The position numbers and the translations under genes were made by a program. Shown here piece by piece: positions 17,452-27,585 of a stretch of 64,000 bases of DNA. Source of the DNA: Streptosporangiaceae bacterium (GTDB taxonomy: Bacteria > Actinomycetota > Actinomycetes > Streptosporangiales > Streptosporangiaceae); assembly GCA_030038295.1 (NCBI GenBank), contig JASHPF010000151.1, positions 1-64,000 on the forward strand. Direction: 5' to 3'. A model generated the notes under the pieces. It saw nothing but the letters and a program-made list of their open reading frames with translations. It did not search any database and was not told where the DNA came from. How positions within the stretch are numbered: the stretch's first letter is position 1; every line of letters starts with the position of its first letter.

Positions 17452-18966
17452 TCACTGCCCGGTGAGCGCGGCCACGAGGTCCCCGGCGGTTGCACAGGTG
17501 TCCAGCAACCGCCCCACGTGCGCCCTGGTCCCCCGCAGCGGCTCCAGGGTGGGCACCCGCTGCAGCGACTCCCGGCCGGGGATGTCGAAGATCACCGAAT
17601 CCCAGGACGCCGCGGCGACCGCGTCCGGGTACTGCCGCAGGCAGCGGCCCCGGAAGTAGGCCCGGGTGTCCTCCGGCGGCTCGTCAACGGCCCGGATGAT
17701 GTCGGCCTCGGTGGTCAGCCTCGTGAACCGGCCGCGGTCGGCCAGGCGGTTGTACAGCCCCCGGTCGAGCCGGACATCGGCATACTGCAGGTCGACCAGC
17801 TGCAGCCGCGGATGACCCCAGGCCAGCCCGTCCCTGGCCCGGTAGCCTTCCAGGATTTCCAGCTTGGCCACCCAGTCCAGTTCCCTGGACAGCTGCCGCG
17901 GATCGTCGGCCAGCCGGGTCAGCACGCTCTCCCAGCGACGCAGCACGTCCGCGGTGATGTCGTCGACGTCGGTGCCGTACTTGTCCTCGGCGTACTTGCG
18001 AGCCAGCTCCAGGTACTCCATCTGCAGCTGGACCGCCGTCATCCGGCGGCCGTCACGCAGCGTCACCAGGTGCCTCAGGCCGGGGTCATGCGAGATCGCC
18101 CGCAGCTCCGCCACCGGTGCCTCGATGGCGAGGTCGGCGGCCAGGAACCGGTCCTCGATCATGGCCAGCACCAGCGCGGTGCTGCCCAGCTTGAGGTAGG
18201 TGGAGATCTCGCTCATGTTCGCGTCGCCGATGATTACGTGCAGACGGCGGTATTTGTCCGGGTCGGCGTGCGGCTCGTCGCGCGTGTTGATGATCGGCCG
18301 CTTGAGCGTCGTCTCCAGGCCGACCTCGACCTCGAAGAAGTCGGCCCGCTGGCTGATCTGGAAACCGTCCTCGCGGCCGTCCGCCCCCACGCCGACCCGG
18401 CCAGCCCCGCAGACGACCTGGCGGGAGACGAAAAACGGCGTCAGGTGCCGCACGATGTCCCCGAACGCGGTGGCGCGGTTCATCAGGTAGTTCTCGTGAC
18501 AGCCGTAGGACGCGCCCTTGTTGTCGGTGTTGTGCTTGTAGAGCTGAATGGGCTGGCCACCGGGCATGCTCGAGGCGCGCGCCGCCGCCTCCGCCATGAC
18601 CCGCTCGCCAGCCTTGTCCCAGATCACGGCGTCCAGCGGGTTCGTGCACTCGGGCGCGGAGTACTCGGGGTGAGCGTGATCAACGTAAAGCCGAGCGCCG
18701 TTGGTGAGGATGACGTTGGCCAGGCCTAGATCCTCGTCGGTGAGCTGCGAGGAGTCCGCCGTCTCCGCGGCCAGGTCGAAGCCGCGGGCGTCGCGGAGCG
18801 GGTTCTCCTCCTCAAAGTCCCACCTCGGCCGCCTGGCTCGCGCGGCCGTGGCCGCCTGGTAGGCATTCACGACCTGCGACGAGCTGACCATGGCGTTGAC
18901 GCCCGGCTGTCCGGGCACGGAAATGCCGTACTCGGTCTCGATGCCCATGACCCGGCGCGCGCTCAT
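17452..18966 (-). CDS. dop: Pup deamidase/depupylase Dop
   Basis: Dop deamidates the C-terminal Gln of Pup and removes Pup from conjugates. The 504-residue protein shares the glutamine-synthetase-like fold with Paf[10 protein letters not shown] (8-16), [18 protein letters not shown] with the key Asp, and [20 protein letters not shown]. The Dop-specific loop is present around 40-80 ([17 protein letters not shown]), which distinguishes it from PafA. A TAGGCT -10 lies 7 nt before the ATG, so dop is probably leaderless and has its own promoter downstream of mpa. Confidence 0.96.
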   Translation of the reverse strand: MSARRVMGIETEYGISVPGQPGVNAMVSSSQVVNAYQAATAARARRPRWDFEEENPLRDARGFDLAAETADSSQLTDEDLGLANVILTNGARLYVDHAHPEYSAPECTNPLDAVIWDKAGERVMAEAAARASSMPGGQPIQLYKHNTDNKGASYGCHENYLMNRATAFGDIVRHLTPFFVSRQVVCGAGRVGVGADGREDGFQISQRADFFEVEVGLETTLKRPIINTRDEPHADPDKYRRLHVIIGDANMSEISTYLKLGSTALVLAMIEDRFLAADLAIEAPVAELRAISHDPGLRHLVTLRDGRRMTAVQLQMEYLELARKYAEDKYGTDVDDITADVLRRWESVLTRLADDPRQLSRELDWVAKLEILEGYRARDGLAWGHPRLQLVDLQYADVRLDRGLYNRLADRGRFTRLTTEADIIRAVDEPPEDTRAYFRGRCLRQYPDAVAAASWDSVIFDIPGRESLQRVPTLEPLRGTRAHVGRLLDTCATAGDLVAALTGQ

Positions 18967-18973
18967 GCCTAAG

Positions 18974-18979
18974 AGCCTA
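18974..18979 (-). promoter_or_regulatory. -10 element of dop (leaderless)
   Basis: TAGGCT on the minus strand is 7 nt from the dop ATG at 18966. Confidence 0.45.
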
Positions 18980-19024
18980 AGCCGCGCACGCAGTCGGCCG
19001 CACGCGGCGCCCCGCCGGAACCTG

Positions 19025-20827
19025 CTACAGGTACTGCCCGGTGTTGGACACGGTGTCGATCGAGCGGCCCGCCTCCGTGCCGCTCTTGCCCGAGATAAGC
19101 GTGCGGATGTAGACGATCCGCTCGCCCTTCTTGCCGGAGATCCTGGCCCAGTCGTCCGGGTTCGTGGTGTTCGGCAGGTCCTCGTTCTCCTTAAACTCGT
19201 CGATGCACGCAGTGAGCAGGTGCGCGACGCGCAGGCCCTTCTGACCCGTCTCCAGGAACTCCTTGATGGCCATCTTCTTCGCCCGGTCGACGATGTTCTG
19301 GATCATCGCACCGGAGTTGAAGTCGCGGAAGTACAGCACTTCCTTGTCGCCGTTGGCGTACGTCACCTCGAGGAACTTGTTCTCCTCGGTCTCGGAGTAC
19401 ATCCGCTCGACCACGCGCTGGATCATCTCGGCCACCGTCGCGTCCGCGAGCCCGCCATGCTCAGCCATATCGTCGGGGTGCAGCGGCAGGTTGGGCAGCA
19501 CGTACTTGGAGAAGATGTCGCGGGCGGCCTCGGCGTCCGGGCGCTCGATCTTGATCTTCACGTCGAGCCGGCCCGGCCGCAGGATGGCCGGGTCGATCAT
19601 GTCCTCGCGGTTGGAGGCGCCGATCACGATGACGTTCTCGAGTCCCTCCACGCCGTCGATCTCGCTGAGCAGCTGCGGCACGATCGTGTTCTCCACGTCG
19701 CTCGACACGCCCGAGCCACGGGTGCGGAAGATCGAGTCCATCTCGTCGAAGAACACGATGACCGGCATGCCCTCGCTGGCCTTTTCCCTGGCGCGCTGGA
19801 ACACCAGCCGGATGTGCCGCTCGGTCTCGCCCACGTACTTGTTGAGCAGCTCCGGGCCCTTGATGTTGAGGAAGAAGCTGCGCCGCTCCTTGGCCGGGCC
19901 CGCCTCCGCCGACAGCGCACCGTCGCCGTCTAGCGCGGCGCGCGCCGCGACCTGCTTGGCCAGCGAGTTCGCCACCGCCTTGGCGATGAGCGTCTTGCCG
20001 CAGCCGGGCGGGCCGTACAGCAGCACCCCCTTCGGGGGCCGCAGCTGGTGCTCGCGGAACAGGTCTGCGTGCAGGTACGGCAGCTCGATGGCGTCCCTGA
20101 TCTGCTCGATCTGCGGAGCGAGGCCGCCGATCTCCGAGTAAGAGATGTCCGGGACTTCCTCGAGGATGAGCTCCTCGACCTCGGCCTTCGGGATGCGCTC
20201 GTAGACATAGCCAGATCGCGGCTCGAGCAGCAACGAGTCGCCCGCGCGCAAGGTGGAGCCGCGCAGCGGCTCGGCCAGCCGGGCGATGCGCTCCTCGTCG
20301 GCGTGCGAGATGATGAGCACGCGGTCGCCATCCTCCAGCAGCTCCTTGAGCATGACGACCTCGCCGACCGACTCGTAGCCCTGGGCGATGACGACGTTCA
20401 GCGCCTCGTTCAGCACCACTTCCTGGCCGGGCTTCAGGTCGGCCAGCTCCACCCCGGGGCTGACGCTGACCCGCATCTTGCGCCCGCCGGTGAACACGTC
20501 GGCGGTGCCGTCAGGCGTGGCCTGCAGGAAGATGCCGAAGCCGCTCGGCGGCTGGGCGAGCCGGTCGACCTCTTCCTTGAGCGCGACGATCTGGTCTCGC
20601 GCCTCCCGCAGGGTGGCGGCCAGCCGCTCGTTCTGGCTCGTCAGCGCCGACAGGCTGGACTCGGCCTCGCGGAGCCGCTGCTCCAGCAGGTGGGTCTGGC
20701 GGGGCGTGTCGGCCAGCCGGCTGCGCAGGGCGGCGACCTCCTCTTCCAGGAAGGAGACCTGCGTGGTCAGGACCTTGACCTCGTCATCGTGCCGCCCGGA
20801 GTGGACGCTCTCGTCACGAGAGGCCAT
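19025..20827 (-). CDS. mpa: proteasomal AAA ATPase Mpa/ARC
   Basis: Mpa (also called ARC) is the hexameric unfoldase that binds Pup and threads substrates into the proteasome. The 600-residue protein has an N-terminal coiled coil (about 15-95), OB domains (about 97-225), and an AAA module with Walker A GPPGCGKT (272-279) and Walker B FFDEMD (359-364). It ends in GQYL, the C-terminal motif that opens the proteasome gate. A ~20-residue Ala/Gly-rich insertion lies near 296-316. ATG 20827 is preferred; GTG 20836 lies just upstream and the AGGAGGG between 20838 and 20846 could serve either. Confidence 0.96.
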   Translation of the reverse strand: MASRDESVHSGRHDDEVKVLTTQVSFLEEEVAALRSRLADTPRQTHLLEQRLREAESSLSALTSQNERLAATLREARDQIVALKEEVDRLAQPPSGFGIFLQATPDGTADVFTGGRKMRVSVSPGVELADLKPGQEVVLNEALNVVIAQGYESVGEVVMLKELLEDGDRVLIISHADEERIARLAEPLRGSTLRAGDSLLLEPRSGYVYERIPKAEVEELILEEVPDISYSEIGGLAPQIEQIRDAIELPYLHADLFREHQLRPPKGVLLYGPPGCGKTLIAKAVANSLAKQVAARAALDGDGALSAEAGPAKERRSFFLNIKGPELLNKYVGETERHIRLVFQRAREKASEGMPVIVFFDEMDSIFRTRGSGVSSDVENTIVPQLLSEIDGVEGLENVIVIGASNREDMIDPAILRPGRLDVKIKIERPDAEAARDIFSKYVLPNLPLHPDDMAEHGGLADATVAEMIQRVVERMYSETEENKFLEVTYANGDKEVLYFRDFNSGAMIQNIVDRAKKMAIKEFLETGQKGLRVAHLLTACIDEFKENEDLPNTTNPDDWARISGKKGERIVYIRTLISGKSGTEAGRSIDTVSNTGQYL

Positions 20828-20955
20828 GCCCCTCACCCCCTCCTGAAGAGCTGAGTTACCTAGACCCTACCTATCCGCGCCCGATACGTAACCCGGCGAC
20901 GTGCATCGAGTCCGCATCCCACGGTTACGATCGGAGAAACTCGCTGGCTGCCGCG

Positions 20956-21942
20956 CTATTCCCGGCCAGCCGTCCCGGCAACCCCGCCCGTCTCACCGGT
21001 AACTTCCGCACTGGGGTGCGGAATCTCCGCCGCTCGCGCCGTGGCCGCCGTCTCGGCCGTCTGGCGAGCTGCCGTCGCCTCTGCCGTCGCCTCTGCCGCG
21101 GCCGCTTCCGCCCCGCTGGACGGCCGCCGCCGCCGCGGCGGCGCGACCACGCCAGGCGCCAGCCGCCTGGCCGTCATGAGGAACCCCGTGTGGCCGACCA
21201 TGCGGTGCTCCGGCCGGACCGCCAGCCCGTCCACGTGCCAGCCGCGCTGGAGCGTCTCCCAGGCCGCAGGCTCGGCGAAGCCGCCCTGCTCGCGCACCGC
21301 GGTCACCATCCTCGCCAGTTGCGTCGTCGTCGCCACGTAGCAGCACAACAGCCCGCCTGGCCGCAGCATGCTGGCCGCCGCCGCCGCGTACTCCCAGGGC
21401 GCGAGCATGTCCAGCACAACGCGGTCGGCGTCGGCGAGGCCGGACGGATCCAGGTCACCGACGATCAGCCGCCATGCCGGGTGCGGCCCGCCGAAGTACC
21501 GCTGGACGTTGGCGGCGGCGATCTCGGCGAAGTCCGGCCGCCGCTCGAACGAGGTGAGTCGCCCCGCCTCGCCGACCGCCCGCAGCAGCCAGCACGACAG
21601 CGCGCCCGAGCCCGCGCCGGCCTCCACCACGTGCGCGCCAGGGAAGATGTCGGCGAGACCGACGATCTGCGCCGCGTCCTTCGGGTACACCACGGCGGCC
21701 CCGCGCTCCATCGCCAGCGCGTAGTCGGCCAGCAGCGGCCGGAACGCGAGGTACGGCGTGCCGCCCGCGGACGTCACCAGGCTGCCCTCGGGCCTGCCGA
21801 TCAGGTCGTCGTGCGCCAGCGCGCCGCGGTGGGTGTGAAACGACTTGCCGGGGCTCAGCACGAGCCGGTGCTGGCGGCCCTTCGGATCGGTCAGCTGCAC
21901 CTGATCGCCGACCGCGAACGGGCCGCGAGGCGGAGTGATCAC
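20956..21942 (-). CDS. trmI: tRNA (adenine-N1)-methyltransferase TrmI
   Basis: TrmI methylates N1 of adenine-58 in the tRNA T-loop. The conserved N-terminal RNA-binding region (FHTHRGALAHDDLIGRPEG) and the SAM motif VVEAGAGSGALSCWLLRAVG are clear, with FERRPDFAEIAAANVQRYFG for ribose binding. The 328 residues include a ~55-residue Ala/Glu/Thr-rich tail not needed for the fold. The GTG at 21942 lies 6 nt after TAGCCT, so the gene is probably leaderless. That hexamer includes the stop codon of the upstream protease gene. trmI is a frequent neighbour of mpa in actinobacteria. Confidence 0.9.
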   Translation of the reverse strand: MITPPRGPFAVGDQVQLTDPKGRQHRLVLSPGKSFHTHRGALAHDDLIGRPEGSLVTSAGGTPYLAFRPLLADYALAMERGAAVVYPKDAAQIVGLADIFPGAHVVEAGAGSGALSCWLLRAVGEAGRLTSFERRPDFAEIAAANVQRYFGGPHPAWRLIVGDLDPSGLADADRVVLDMLAPWEYAAAAASMLRPGGLLCCYVATTTQLARMVTAVREQGGFAEPAAWETLQRGWHVDGLAVRPEHRMVGHTGFLMTARRLAPGVVAPPRRRRPSSGAEAAAAEATAEATAARQTAETAATARAAEIPHPSAEVTGETGGVAGTAGRE

Positions 21943-21948
21943 GGCAGC

Positions 21949-21954
21949 AGGCTA
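21949..21954 (-). promoter_or_regulatory. -10 element of trmI, overlapping the stop codon of the M50 protease
   Basis: TAGCCT on the minus strand lies 6 nt before the trmI GTG. Its first three bases are the TAG stop of the upstream gene. Confidence 0.4.
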
Positions 21955-23172
21955 GCCCGCGAACGCGTGGTCGAGGTCGGCAGTGGACAGCACCCCGTAG
22001 ACCTGCCCAGAGGGTTCCACCAGCAGGTACTCCGAGGCCGGCGCGCGCCGGACGGCCTCGATCAGATCCATGCCTGACAGGTCCGCGGACAGGATCATGT
22101 CCGGATCCAGGGTCCGCGCCAGCGAGCCCGCATCGACCCACGGGCGTCGCTGCTCAGGAGTCGCGATGACGGCGCTCTCGTTGACGATGGCGATGGGCTT
22201 TGCCTGGTGGTCGACGACCACGAGCGCCCGCGCTTGCGCGAGGTCGGCGCGCCTGATCGCCTCGGCGAGCGGCAGGCTGGCCGGAATCGGGATCGCGCGC
22301 CTGGCCAGCGCGCGCGCCTGCAGCGCAGGCAGCCGCTCGCGCACCCGGGACGACCGCAGCGCCTGGCCGGCGCTCAGCCACATGAACGCGGCCACCGCGA
22401 TCAGCCAGATGCCGTAGCCATCGGAGATGCCAAAGGCGCTCTCCGGCCGGCTCAGCACGGCGACGACGAGGGCCAGCGCGATGATCCGCCCGGCCCACGC
22501 GGCGAGCACGGTCGCGTAGCCGGCGCGGCCGGTTAGCTTCCACAGCCCCGCCCGGAGCAGCCGGCCGCCGTCGAGCGGCAGCCCCGGCAGCAGGTTGAAC
22601 ACGCCCACGACGCCGTTGGCCAGGATGAGCCAGTCGAGGAGTACCTGCGGGATGCCGTGCGGGGCGGCGAGCACGTTGACAGCGATGCCCAGGCCGGCCA
22701 GCGCCAGCGACATGGCCGGCCCGGCCGCCGATACCAGGAACTCCCGGCCGGGTGTCGACGGCTCCTGCTCGATCTCGGAGAATCCCCCCAGCGGGTACAG
22801 CAGAATGCGCCGCACCGGTAGCTTGAGCCGGACCGCGACGAGGCTGTGACTCAGCTCGTGCAGCAGAACGGACAGGTAGAGCAGCACCACGAAGGCGACG
22901 GCGATCAGGTACCTCGGCACCGTGCCTTGCACGATGCCGGATAGCTCGACCGGCCCGCCGCCGAGCCGGGTCATGAGCGTGGCCAGCGCCGGCAGCGTGC
23001 TGGAATTGGAATACAGCACGACCAGCACGGCGGCGACCAGGAACCAGTATGGCGAGATGAACACGGGGATGCCGAACGGCCTGGCGATCATGATGCCAAG
23101 CCCAGGCCTGGACCGCGGCGAAGTCGGCCGCCCCGGCTGCTGCGGTCCGCCCGACTGCGTACCATCTGCCAC
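21952..23172 (-). CDS. site-2 protease (M50) with CBS domains
   Basis: This 406-residue polytopic metalloprotease cuts peptide bonds inside the membrane. The zinc motif is HELSH (105-109), and the third ligand is in NLLPGLPLDGG (193-203). After the last helix (about 255-275) a cytoplasmic region of ~125 residues holds a pair of CBS motifs, the second ending YGVLSTADLDHAF, which usually bind adenine nucleotides. This is the Rip3-like subgroup. Substrates are unknown. GTG 23172 follows the -10 TAGCAT by 6 nt. Confidence 0.9.
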   Translation of the reverse strand: MADGTQSGGPQQPGRPTSPRSRPGLGIMIARPFGIPVFISPYWFLVAAVLVVLYSNSSTLPALATLMTRLGGGPVELSGIVQGTVPRYLIAVAFVVLLYLSVLLHELSHSLVAVRLKLPVRRILLYPLGGFSEIEQEPSTPGREFLVSAAGPAMSLALAGLGIAVNVLAAPHGIPQVLLDWLILANGVVGVFNLLPGLPLDGGRLLRAGLWKLTGRAGYATVLAAWAGRIIALALVVAVLSRPESAFGISDGYGIWLIAVAAFMWLSAGQALRSSRVRERLPALQARALARRAIPIPASLPLAEAIRRADLAQARALVVVDHQAKPIAIVNESAVIATPEQRRPWVDAGSLARTLDPDMILSADLSGMDLIEAVRRAPASEYLLVEPSGQVYGVLSTADLDHAFAG

Positions 23173-23178
23173 GCATCG

Positions 23179-23184
23179 ATGCTA
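23179..23184 (-). promoter_or_regulatory. -10 element of the M50 protease gene (leaderless)
   Basis: TAGCAT on the minus strand is 6 nt from the GTG at 23172. Confidence 0.4.
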
Positions 23185-23275
23185 CGCGGCATGGGGCGCT
23201 GTCAGCCCCGCTGCGGAACGGATCTGGCCGGCGCGCCGGCCTGCTTGCCGGCCCGCCATTGTCACAGCCGTCGCC

Positions 23276-23281
23276 TAGGCT
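23276..23281 (+). promoter_or_regulatory. -10 element of the RecB-type nuclease gene (leaderless)
   Basis: TAGGCT is 7 nt before the GTG at 23289 and supports that start over the upstream in-frame GTG at 23259. Confidence 0.45.
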
Positions 23282-23288
23282 CACAGAC

Positions 23289-24269
23289 GTGAGCGACACT
23301 CTCGCCGAGCCCGTGGTCCGGGCGGCAGCCGAACCGGACGGGCTCACCACGACGGACGAGCTCACCACGACGGACGGGCTCACCACGACGGACGAGCTCA
23401 CCACGACGGACGGGCTCACCACGACGGACGGGCCGCCCGAGCCGGACGGGCTCGCCGAGCAGCCGGCCGGCCCGAGCCTCTCGCCATCCCGCGCCGCCGA
23501 CTTCATGACCTGCCCGCTGCTGTACCGGTTCCGGGTCATCGACCGGCTGCCCGAGCCGCCGAGCCCGGCGGCCGCCCGTGGCACGCTCGTGCACGCGGTG
23601 CTGGAGCGGCTGTTCGATGAGCCCGCAGGCGCTCGGACCCCCGCCGCCGCCCGCACACTGCTGCCGGGTCAGTGGGACCGGCTGGTGGCGGAGGTACCGA
23701 CGCTGGCCGAGCTGTTCGACGACGCGACGGAGCAGGTCGCCTGGCTGGACGAAGCCGCGCTGATGCTCGATCGCTACTTCACGCTGGAGGACCCCACCCG
23801 GATCGAGCCGAGCTACCGCGAGATGTCCGTGCAGGCGCTGCTGGAGTCGGGACTGACGCTCCGCGGCTACATCGACCGGCTGGACATCGCGCCGACCGGC
23901 GAGATCCGCATCGTCGACTACAAGACCGGCCTGGCCCCGCGCGAGGAGTACGAGGCGAGGGCGCTGTTCCAGATGAAGTTCTACGCGCTCGTGCTGTGGC
24001 GGACCCGCGGCACGATCCCGCGTCTGCTGCAGCTCGTCTACCTGGGTAACGGGGAGCTCGTCCGGTACGCGCCCGACGAGGCCGACCTGCTCGCCACCGA
24101 GCGCAAGATCAACGCGCTGTGGCAGGCCATCGACCGGGCCACCACGTCAGGCGACTGGCGGCCACGGCCGAGCAGGCTGTGCGAGTGGTGCTCGTACCAG
24201 GCCCTGTGCCCCGCCTACGGCGGGACGCCTCCGCCGCTGCCGGTGCCGGGCGCCCCAGTAGTCCCGTAG
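23289..24269 (+). CDS. RecB-family PD-(D/E)XK exonuclease with Fe-S cluster cysteines
   Basis: This 326-residue nuclease resembles the RecB/AddB C-terminal domain and Cas4. The core reads SPSRAADFMTCPLLYRF, GTLVHAVLERLF, GYIDRLDI and IVDYKTG, with QMKFYALVL as the following helix. Cys74, Cys298, Cys301 and Cys307 (CEWCSYQALC) fit the four ligands of a 4Fe-4S cluster. It is a stand-alone enzyme with no helicase. The first ~50 residues are a repeat (D-G/E-L-T-T-T, five copies) before the fold begins. It lies between the M50 protease and the peptide transporter and converges on the latter with a 5-bp gap. Confidence 0.9.
   Translation: MSDTLAEPVVRAAAEPDGLTTTDELTTTDGLTTTDELTTTDGLTTTDGPPEPDGLAEQPAGPSLSPSRAADFMTCPLLYRFRVIDRLPEPPSPAAARGTLVHAVLERLFDEPAGARTPAAARTLLPGQWDRLVAEVPTLAELFDDATEQVAWLDEAALMLDRYFTLEDPTRIEPSYREMSVQALLESGLTLRGYIDRLDIAPTGEIRIVDYKTGLAPREEYEARALFQMKFYALVLWRTRGTIPRLLQLVYLGNGELVRYAPDEADLLATERKINALWQAIDRATTSGDWRPRPSRLCEWCSYQALCPAYGGTPPPLPVPGAPVVP
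23337..23426 (+). repeat. five 18-bp tandem repeats in the RecB-type nuclease gene
   Basis: Five consecutive copies of GACGGGCTCACCACGACG occur, with G and A alternating at one position, so the true period is 36 bp. They encode DGLTTT/DELTTT near the N-terminus. Confidence 0.9.
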
Positions 24270-24274
24270 CGCGG

Positions 24275-25330
24275 TCAGGCGGCCGCGGTGTTCTCCGGGA
24301 AGTGGCACGCCACCGTGTGACCCGGTACCAGCTCGGTCAGCTGGGGTTCGACCGTCCGGCAGACCTCCTGCGCCTTCCAGCACCGGGTGTGGAACCGGCA
24401 GGCCGGCGGCGGGTTCAGCGGACTCGGCACGTCGCCGGCGAGCCGGATGCGCTCGCGGCGCTCGCGGGCACCGCCCTCGCCACGGACCGGCTCGGGTACC
24501 GGCACCGCCGACATGAGCGCGACCGTGTAAGGGTGCCGCGGCGCCGCGTACAGCTCGTCCCGGCCCGCCACCTCCATCAGCTTGCCCAGGTACATCACCG
24601 CCACGGTGTCGCTGATGTGCCGGACAACCGACAGGTCGTGGGCGATGAGCACGTAGGTCAGGTTGAGCTCCTGCTGGAGGTCCTCAAGCAGGTTGACCAC
24701 CTGCGCCTGGATCGACACGTCCAGCGCCGATACCGGCTCGTCGGCGACGATCAGCCTGGGCTTGAGTGCCAGCGTGCGCGCGATGCCGATGCGCTGCCGC
24801 TGGCCGCCGGAGAACTCGTGCGGGTACCTGTTGTAGTGCTCGGGGTTGAGGCCGACGAGCTCGAGCAGGTCCTGCACCGTTCGCCTGATGCCCTGCTCGG
24901 TCTTCACGCCCTGCAGCCGGAACGGCGCCCCGACGATCGTCCCCACGGTGTGCCGCGGGTTCAGCGAGGAGTACGGGTCCTGGAAGATCATCTGGATGTC
25001 GCGCCGGAGCGGTCGCATCGCGCCCATCGACAGGTGCGTGATATCGCGCCCGTCGAACAGGATCTGCCCGCCCGTGGGCTCGAGCAGCCTGGTCAGCAGC
25101 CGTCCGGTGGTGGTCTTGCCGCAGCCGGACTCGCCGACCAGTCCGAGCGTCGTGCCTGCCGGGACCGCGAAGTCGATACCGTCGACCGCCTGCACGGCAC
25201 CGACCCGATGCCGGAAGATGATGCCGCGCGTCACCGGAAAGTGCTTCTGCAGACCGGTCACGCGCAACAGCGCATCGCCCTCGGCGCCGACGTCTCCGGT
25301 CACCGCCGGCGTGCTGGCCGGGGCGCTCAT
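24275..25330 (-). CDS. oligopeptide/dipeptide ABC transporter ATP-binding protein (OppF type)
   Basis: This 351-residue ATPase is one of two that power the peptide importer encoded here. Walker A is GESGCGKT, the signature is [12 protein letters not shown] and Walker B is LIVADEP. The C-terminal oligopeptide/HPY extension carries [14 protein letters not shown], typical of OppD/OppF. The ATG at 25330 overlaps the stop of the upstream ATPase gene (ATGA), so the longer upstream ORF is a shadow. It is the last gene of the operon. Confidence 0.92.
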   Translation of the reverse strand: MSAPASTPAVTGDVGAEGDALLRVTGLQKHFPVTRGIIFRHRVGAVQAVDGIDFAVPAGTTLGLVGESGCGKTTTGRLLTRLLEPTGGQILFDGRDITHLSMGAMRPLRRDIQMIFQDPYSSLNPRHTVGTIVGAPFRLQGVKTEQGIRRTVQDLLELVGLNPEHYNRYPHEFSGGQRQRIGIARTLALKPRLIVADEPVSALDVSIQAQVVNLLEDLQQELNLTYVLIAHDLSVVRHISDTVAVMYLGKLMEVAGRDELYAAPRHPYTVALMSAVPVPEPVRGEGGARERRERIRLAGDVPSPLNPPPACRFHTRCWKAQEVCRTVEPQLTELVPGHTVACHFPENTAAA

Positions 25331-26484
25331 GCGTCCTCCCCGTCGCCGCCGGCGAGAGTGCCCACCCGCTCGGTTCGCAGCGTCGCGCGCTGCTGGCTGG
25401 TGAGGTGACAGGCCACCCGGTGGCCCGGCTCGATCTCGCGCAATTCTGGTATCTCCGTCTGGCTCCGGCCGCCGGTCATGCCTGCGTAGTCGCAGCGCGG
25501 GTGGAACGGGCAGCCCGGCGGCACGTGAATCAGGCTCGGCGGCGTGCCCCTGATCGGAATCAGCCGCTCGGCCCTGGCCTCGTCGATCCGCGGCATCGAG
25601 CTCAGCAGGCCCCAGGCGTAGGGGTGGGCGGGCCGCCAGAAGATGTCCTCCGCCGAGCCGTACTCGGCGACCCGGCCGCTGTACATGACCAGGATGTCGT
25701 CGGACAGCTCGGCAACCACGCCCAGGTCGTGCGTGATGATGATGACCGCGGAGCCGAATTCGCGCTGCAGGTCGGAGATCAGGTCCAGGATCTGCGCCTG
25801 AACCGTCACGTCGAGCGCCGTGGTCGGCTCGTCTGCGATCAGCAGCTCGGGGTTGCAGCACAGCGCCATCGCGATCATCGCCCGCTGTCGCATGCCGCCC
25901 GAGAACTGGTGGGGGTAGTCGTCGACCCTGGCGGCCGGCTGCGGGATGCCGACCCGGCCGAGCATGTCGATGGTGTGCTGGCGGGCCGCCTTCTTGCTCA
26001 CCTTGTTGTGGATCAGGAACGCCTCGCTGATCTGCGAGCCGATCGTGAAGTACGGATGCAGCGCGGACAGCGGATCCTGGAAGATCATGGCCATCTTGCT
26101 GCCGCGCAGCTGGCGGACCCTGGCGGGCCCCGCGGTGAGAAGTTCCTCGCCGTCCAGCCAGATCTGTCCGGTGATCTCCGCGCTCGTATGCTCGTGCAGC
26201 CCGAGAATGGCCAGACTGGTGACGCTTTTGCCCGAGCCGGACTCCCCGACGATCCCCAGCGTCTTGCCGCGCGCCAGCGAGAACGACACCCCGTCGACGG
26301 CCTTCACCAGGCCATCGTCGGTCGGGAAGCTGACCCGCAGGTCGCGGACGTCGACCAGGGAAGCGGTGCCGGGCGCGGCCGCGGCGGCCGCCGCCGAAGG
26401 CTCGGTCTGGGTGGCGACGGCCCCACGGCCGCGCAGCAGCCTGCGCGCCGTGCCGCTCGGCCCGGTCCGACCAGTTGCCGTCAT
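25327..26484 (-). CDS. oligopeptide/dipeptide ABC transporter ATP-binding protein (OppD type)
   Basis: This 385-residue ATPase has Walker A GESGSGKS, signature [12 protein letters not shown], Walker B LLIADEP and an HPY-type C-terminal extension ([11 protein letters not shown]). The first ~40 residues are a variable Ala-rich extension. The ATG at 26484 shares one base with the stop of the upstream permease; GTG 26487 is an alternative. Together with OppF it forms the heterodimeric motor. Confidence 0.92.
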   Translation of the reverse strand: MTATGRTGPSGTARRLLRGRGAVATQTEPSAAAAAAAPGTASLVDVRDLRVSFPTDDGLVKAVDGVSFSLARGKTLGIVGESGSGKSVTSLAILGLHEHTSAEITGQIWLDGEELLTAGPARVRQLRGSKMAMIFQDPLSALHPYFTIGSQISEAFLIHNKVSKKAARQHTIDMLGRVGIPQPAARVDDYPHQFSGGMRQRAMIAMALCCNPELLIADEPTTALDVTVQAQILDLISDLQREFGSAVIIITHDLGVVAELSDDILVMYSGRVAEYGSAEDIFWRPAHPYAWGLLSSMPRIDEARAERLIPIRGTPPSLIHVPPGCPFHPRCDYAGMTGGRSQTEIPELREIEPGHRVACHLTSQQRATLRTERVGTLAGGDGEDA

Positions 26485-27488
26485 CACAGCCTCACCCGGG
26501 GATCGACCGCCGCGTACAGGATGTCGACCACCATATTCGCGATGATGATGAAGAACGAGGCCAGCAGCACCACGCCCATGATCTCCGGCAGGTCCTGGTT
26601 ATTGATGGCCTCGATCGTGAACAGGCCGAGACCGTGCAGACTGAACGTCTCCTCGGTCAGGATCGCGCCGCCGAGCAGGAGGCCGAGGTCCATGCCGAAG
26701 ATGGTGAGGATGGGTGTCAGCGCCGCCCGCAGGCCGTGCTTGAAGATCACCGTCCGCTCCGCCAGGCCCTTGGCTCGCGCCGTCCTGATGTAGTCCTCAT
26801 TCATGGTCTCGAGCATCCCGGCTCTGGTCAGCCGCGCATACAGGGCCGAGTAGAGGAACGCGAGGACGATCCACGGCAGGATCAGGTTCCTCGCCCACTC
26901 CAGCGGGTTCTGCGTGACGCCCACGTAGGTCACGTTGAAGATCTGCCAGTGATAGCTGAACAGCAGCAGCGCTATCTGGCCGGTGAAGAAGATCGGCAGG
27001 GACACGCCCGCCAGCGCCGTGCTCATCGAGAGCCGGTCGAAGAAGGTGCCCCGCCTGAGGGCCGACACGACGCCGATTGCCACGCCGCCGATCACCCAGA
27101 TCACCGCGGCGCCGATCGCCAGCGAGGCTGTCACCGGGACGTTGCTGACCAGCAGCGGCCATACCGGCTGCTGGTTGCGCCAGGAATAGCCGAGGCAGGG
27201 TGCGGGACAGTACACCTTGCTCGTGCCGTTGGTGTAGGTCTCCCCGGCCACGATCGCCTTGAGGAACCTGCCGAACTGCACCGGCACCGGCTCGTTCAGG
27301 CCGAGCCTGGCCTCCATGGCAAGGATCTCGGATCGGGTCGGGATCTTGCCTACGTACCTGGCCGCCAGGTCATAGGTTGTCACGCCGGCCAGCCTGGGCA
27401 GCAGGAAGAAGATCGCGTACGTGATGGCGGCGACGATGACCAGCAATATCACGGTGGCGAACAGCCGTCGGACGATGAACGTAATCAC
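26484..27488 (-). CDS. peptide ABC transporter permease (DppB/OppB type)
   Basis: This 334-residue permease has an N-terminal [19 protein letters not shown] helix, a large external loop (about 35-100) and then five helices. The cytoplasmic EAA loop is [20 protein letters not shown]. The loop contains two Cys ([10 protein letters not shown]) that could form a disulfide. It pairs with the DppC-type permease two genes upstream. Confidence 0.93.
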   Translation of the reverse strand: MITFIVRRLFATVILLVIVAAITYAIFFLLPRLAGVTTYDLAARYVGKIPTRSEILAMEARLGLNEPVPVQFGRFLKAIVAGETYTNGTSKVYCPAPCLGYSWRNQQPVWPLLVSNVPVTASLAIGAAVIWVIGGVAIGVVSALRRGTFFDRLSMSTALAGVSLPIFFTGQIALLLFSYHWQIFNVTYVGVTQNPLEWARNLILPWIVLAFLYSALYARLTRAGMLETMNEDYIRTARAKGLAERTVIFKHGLRAALTPILTIFGMDLGLLLGGAILTEETFSLHGLGLFTIEAINNQDLPEIMGVVLLASFFIIIANMVVDILYAAVDPRVRL

Positions 27489-27585
27489 GCTGTGCGGAGC
27501 TCCCTGCGCCTGTCGGTCGGGCGTCGGGCGCGCTGGCGACCGGGAGGTCGCCAGCGCGCCCTAGCTGGTTACGCGCCCTACCCTG

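Noticed and set aside
24275-25861. 528-codon ORF starting inside the upstream ATPase gene
   Set aside because: The first 177 codons are a shadow of the OppD gene; the real start overlaps the OppD stop at 25330.
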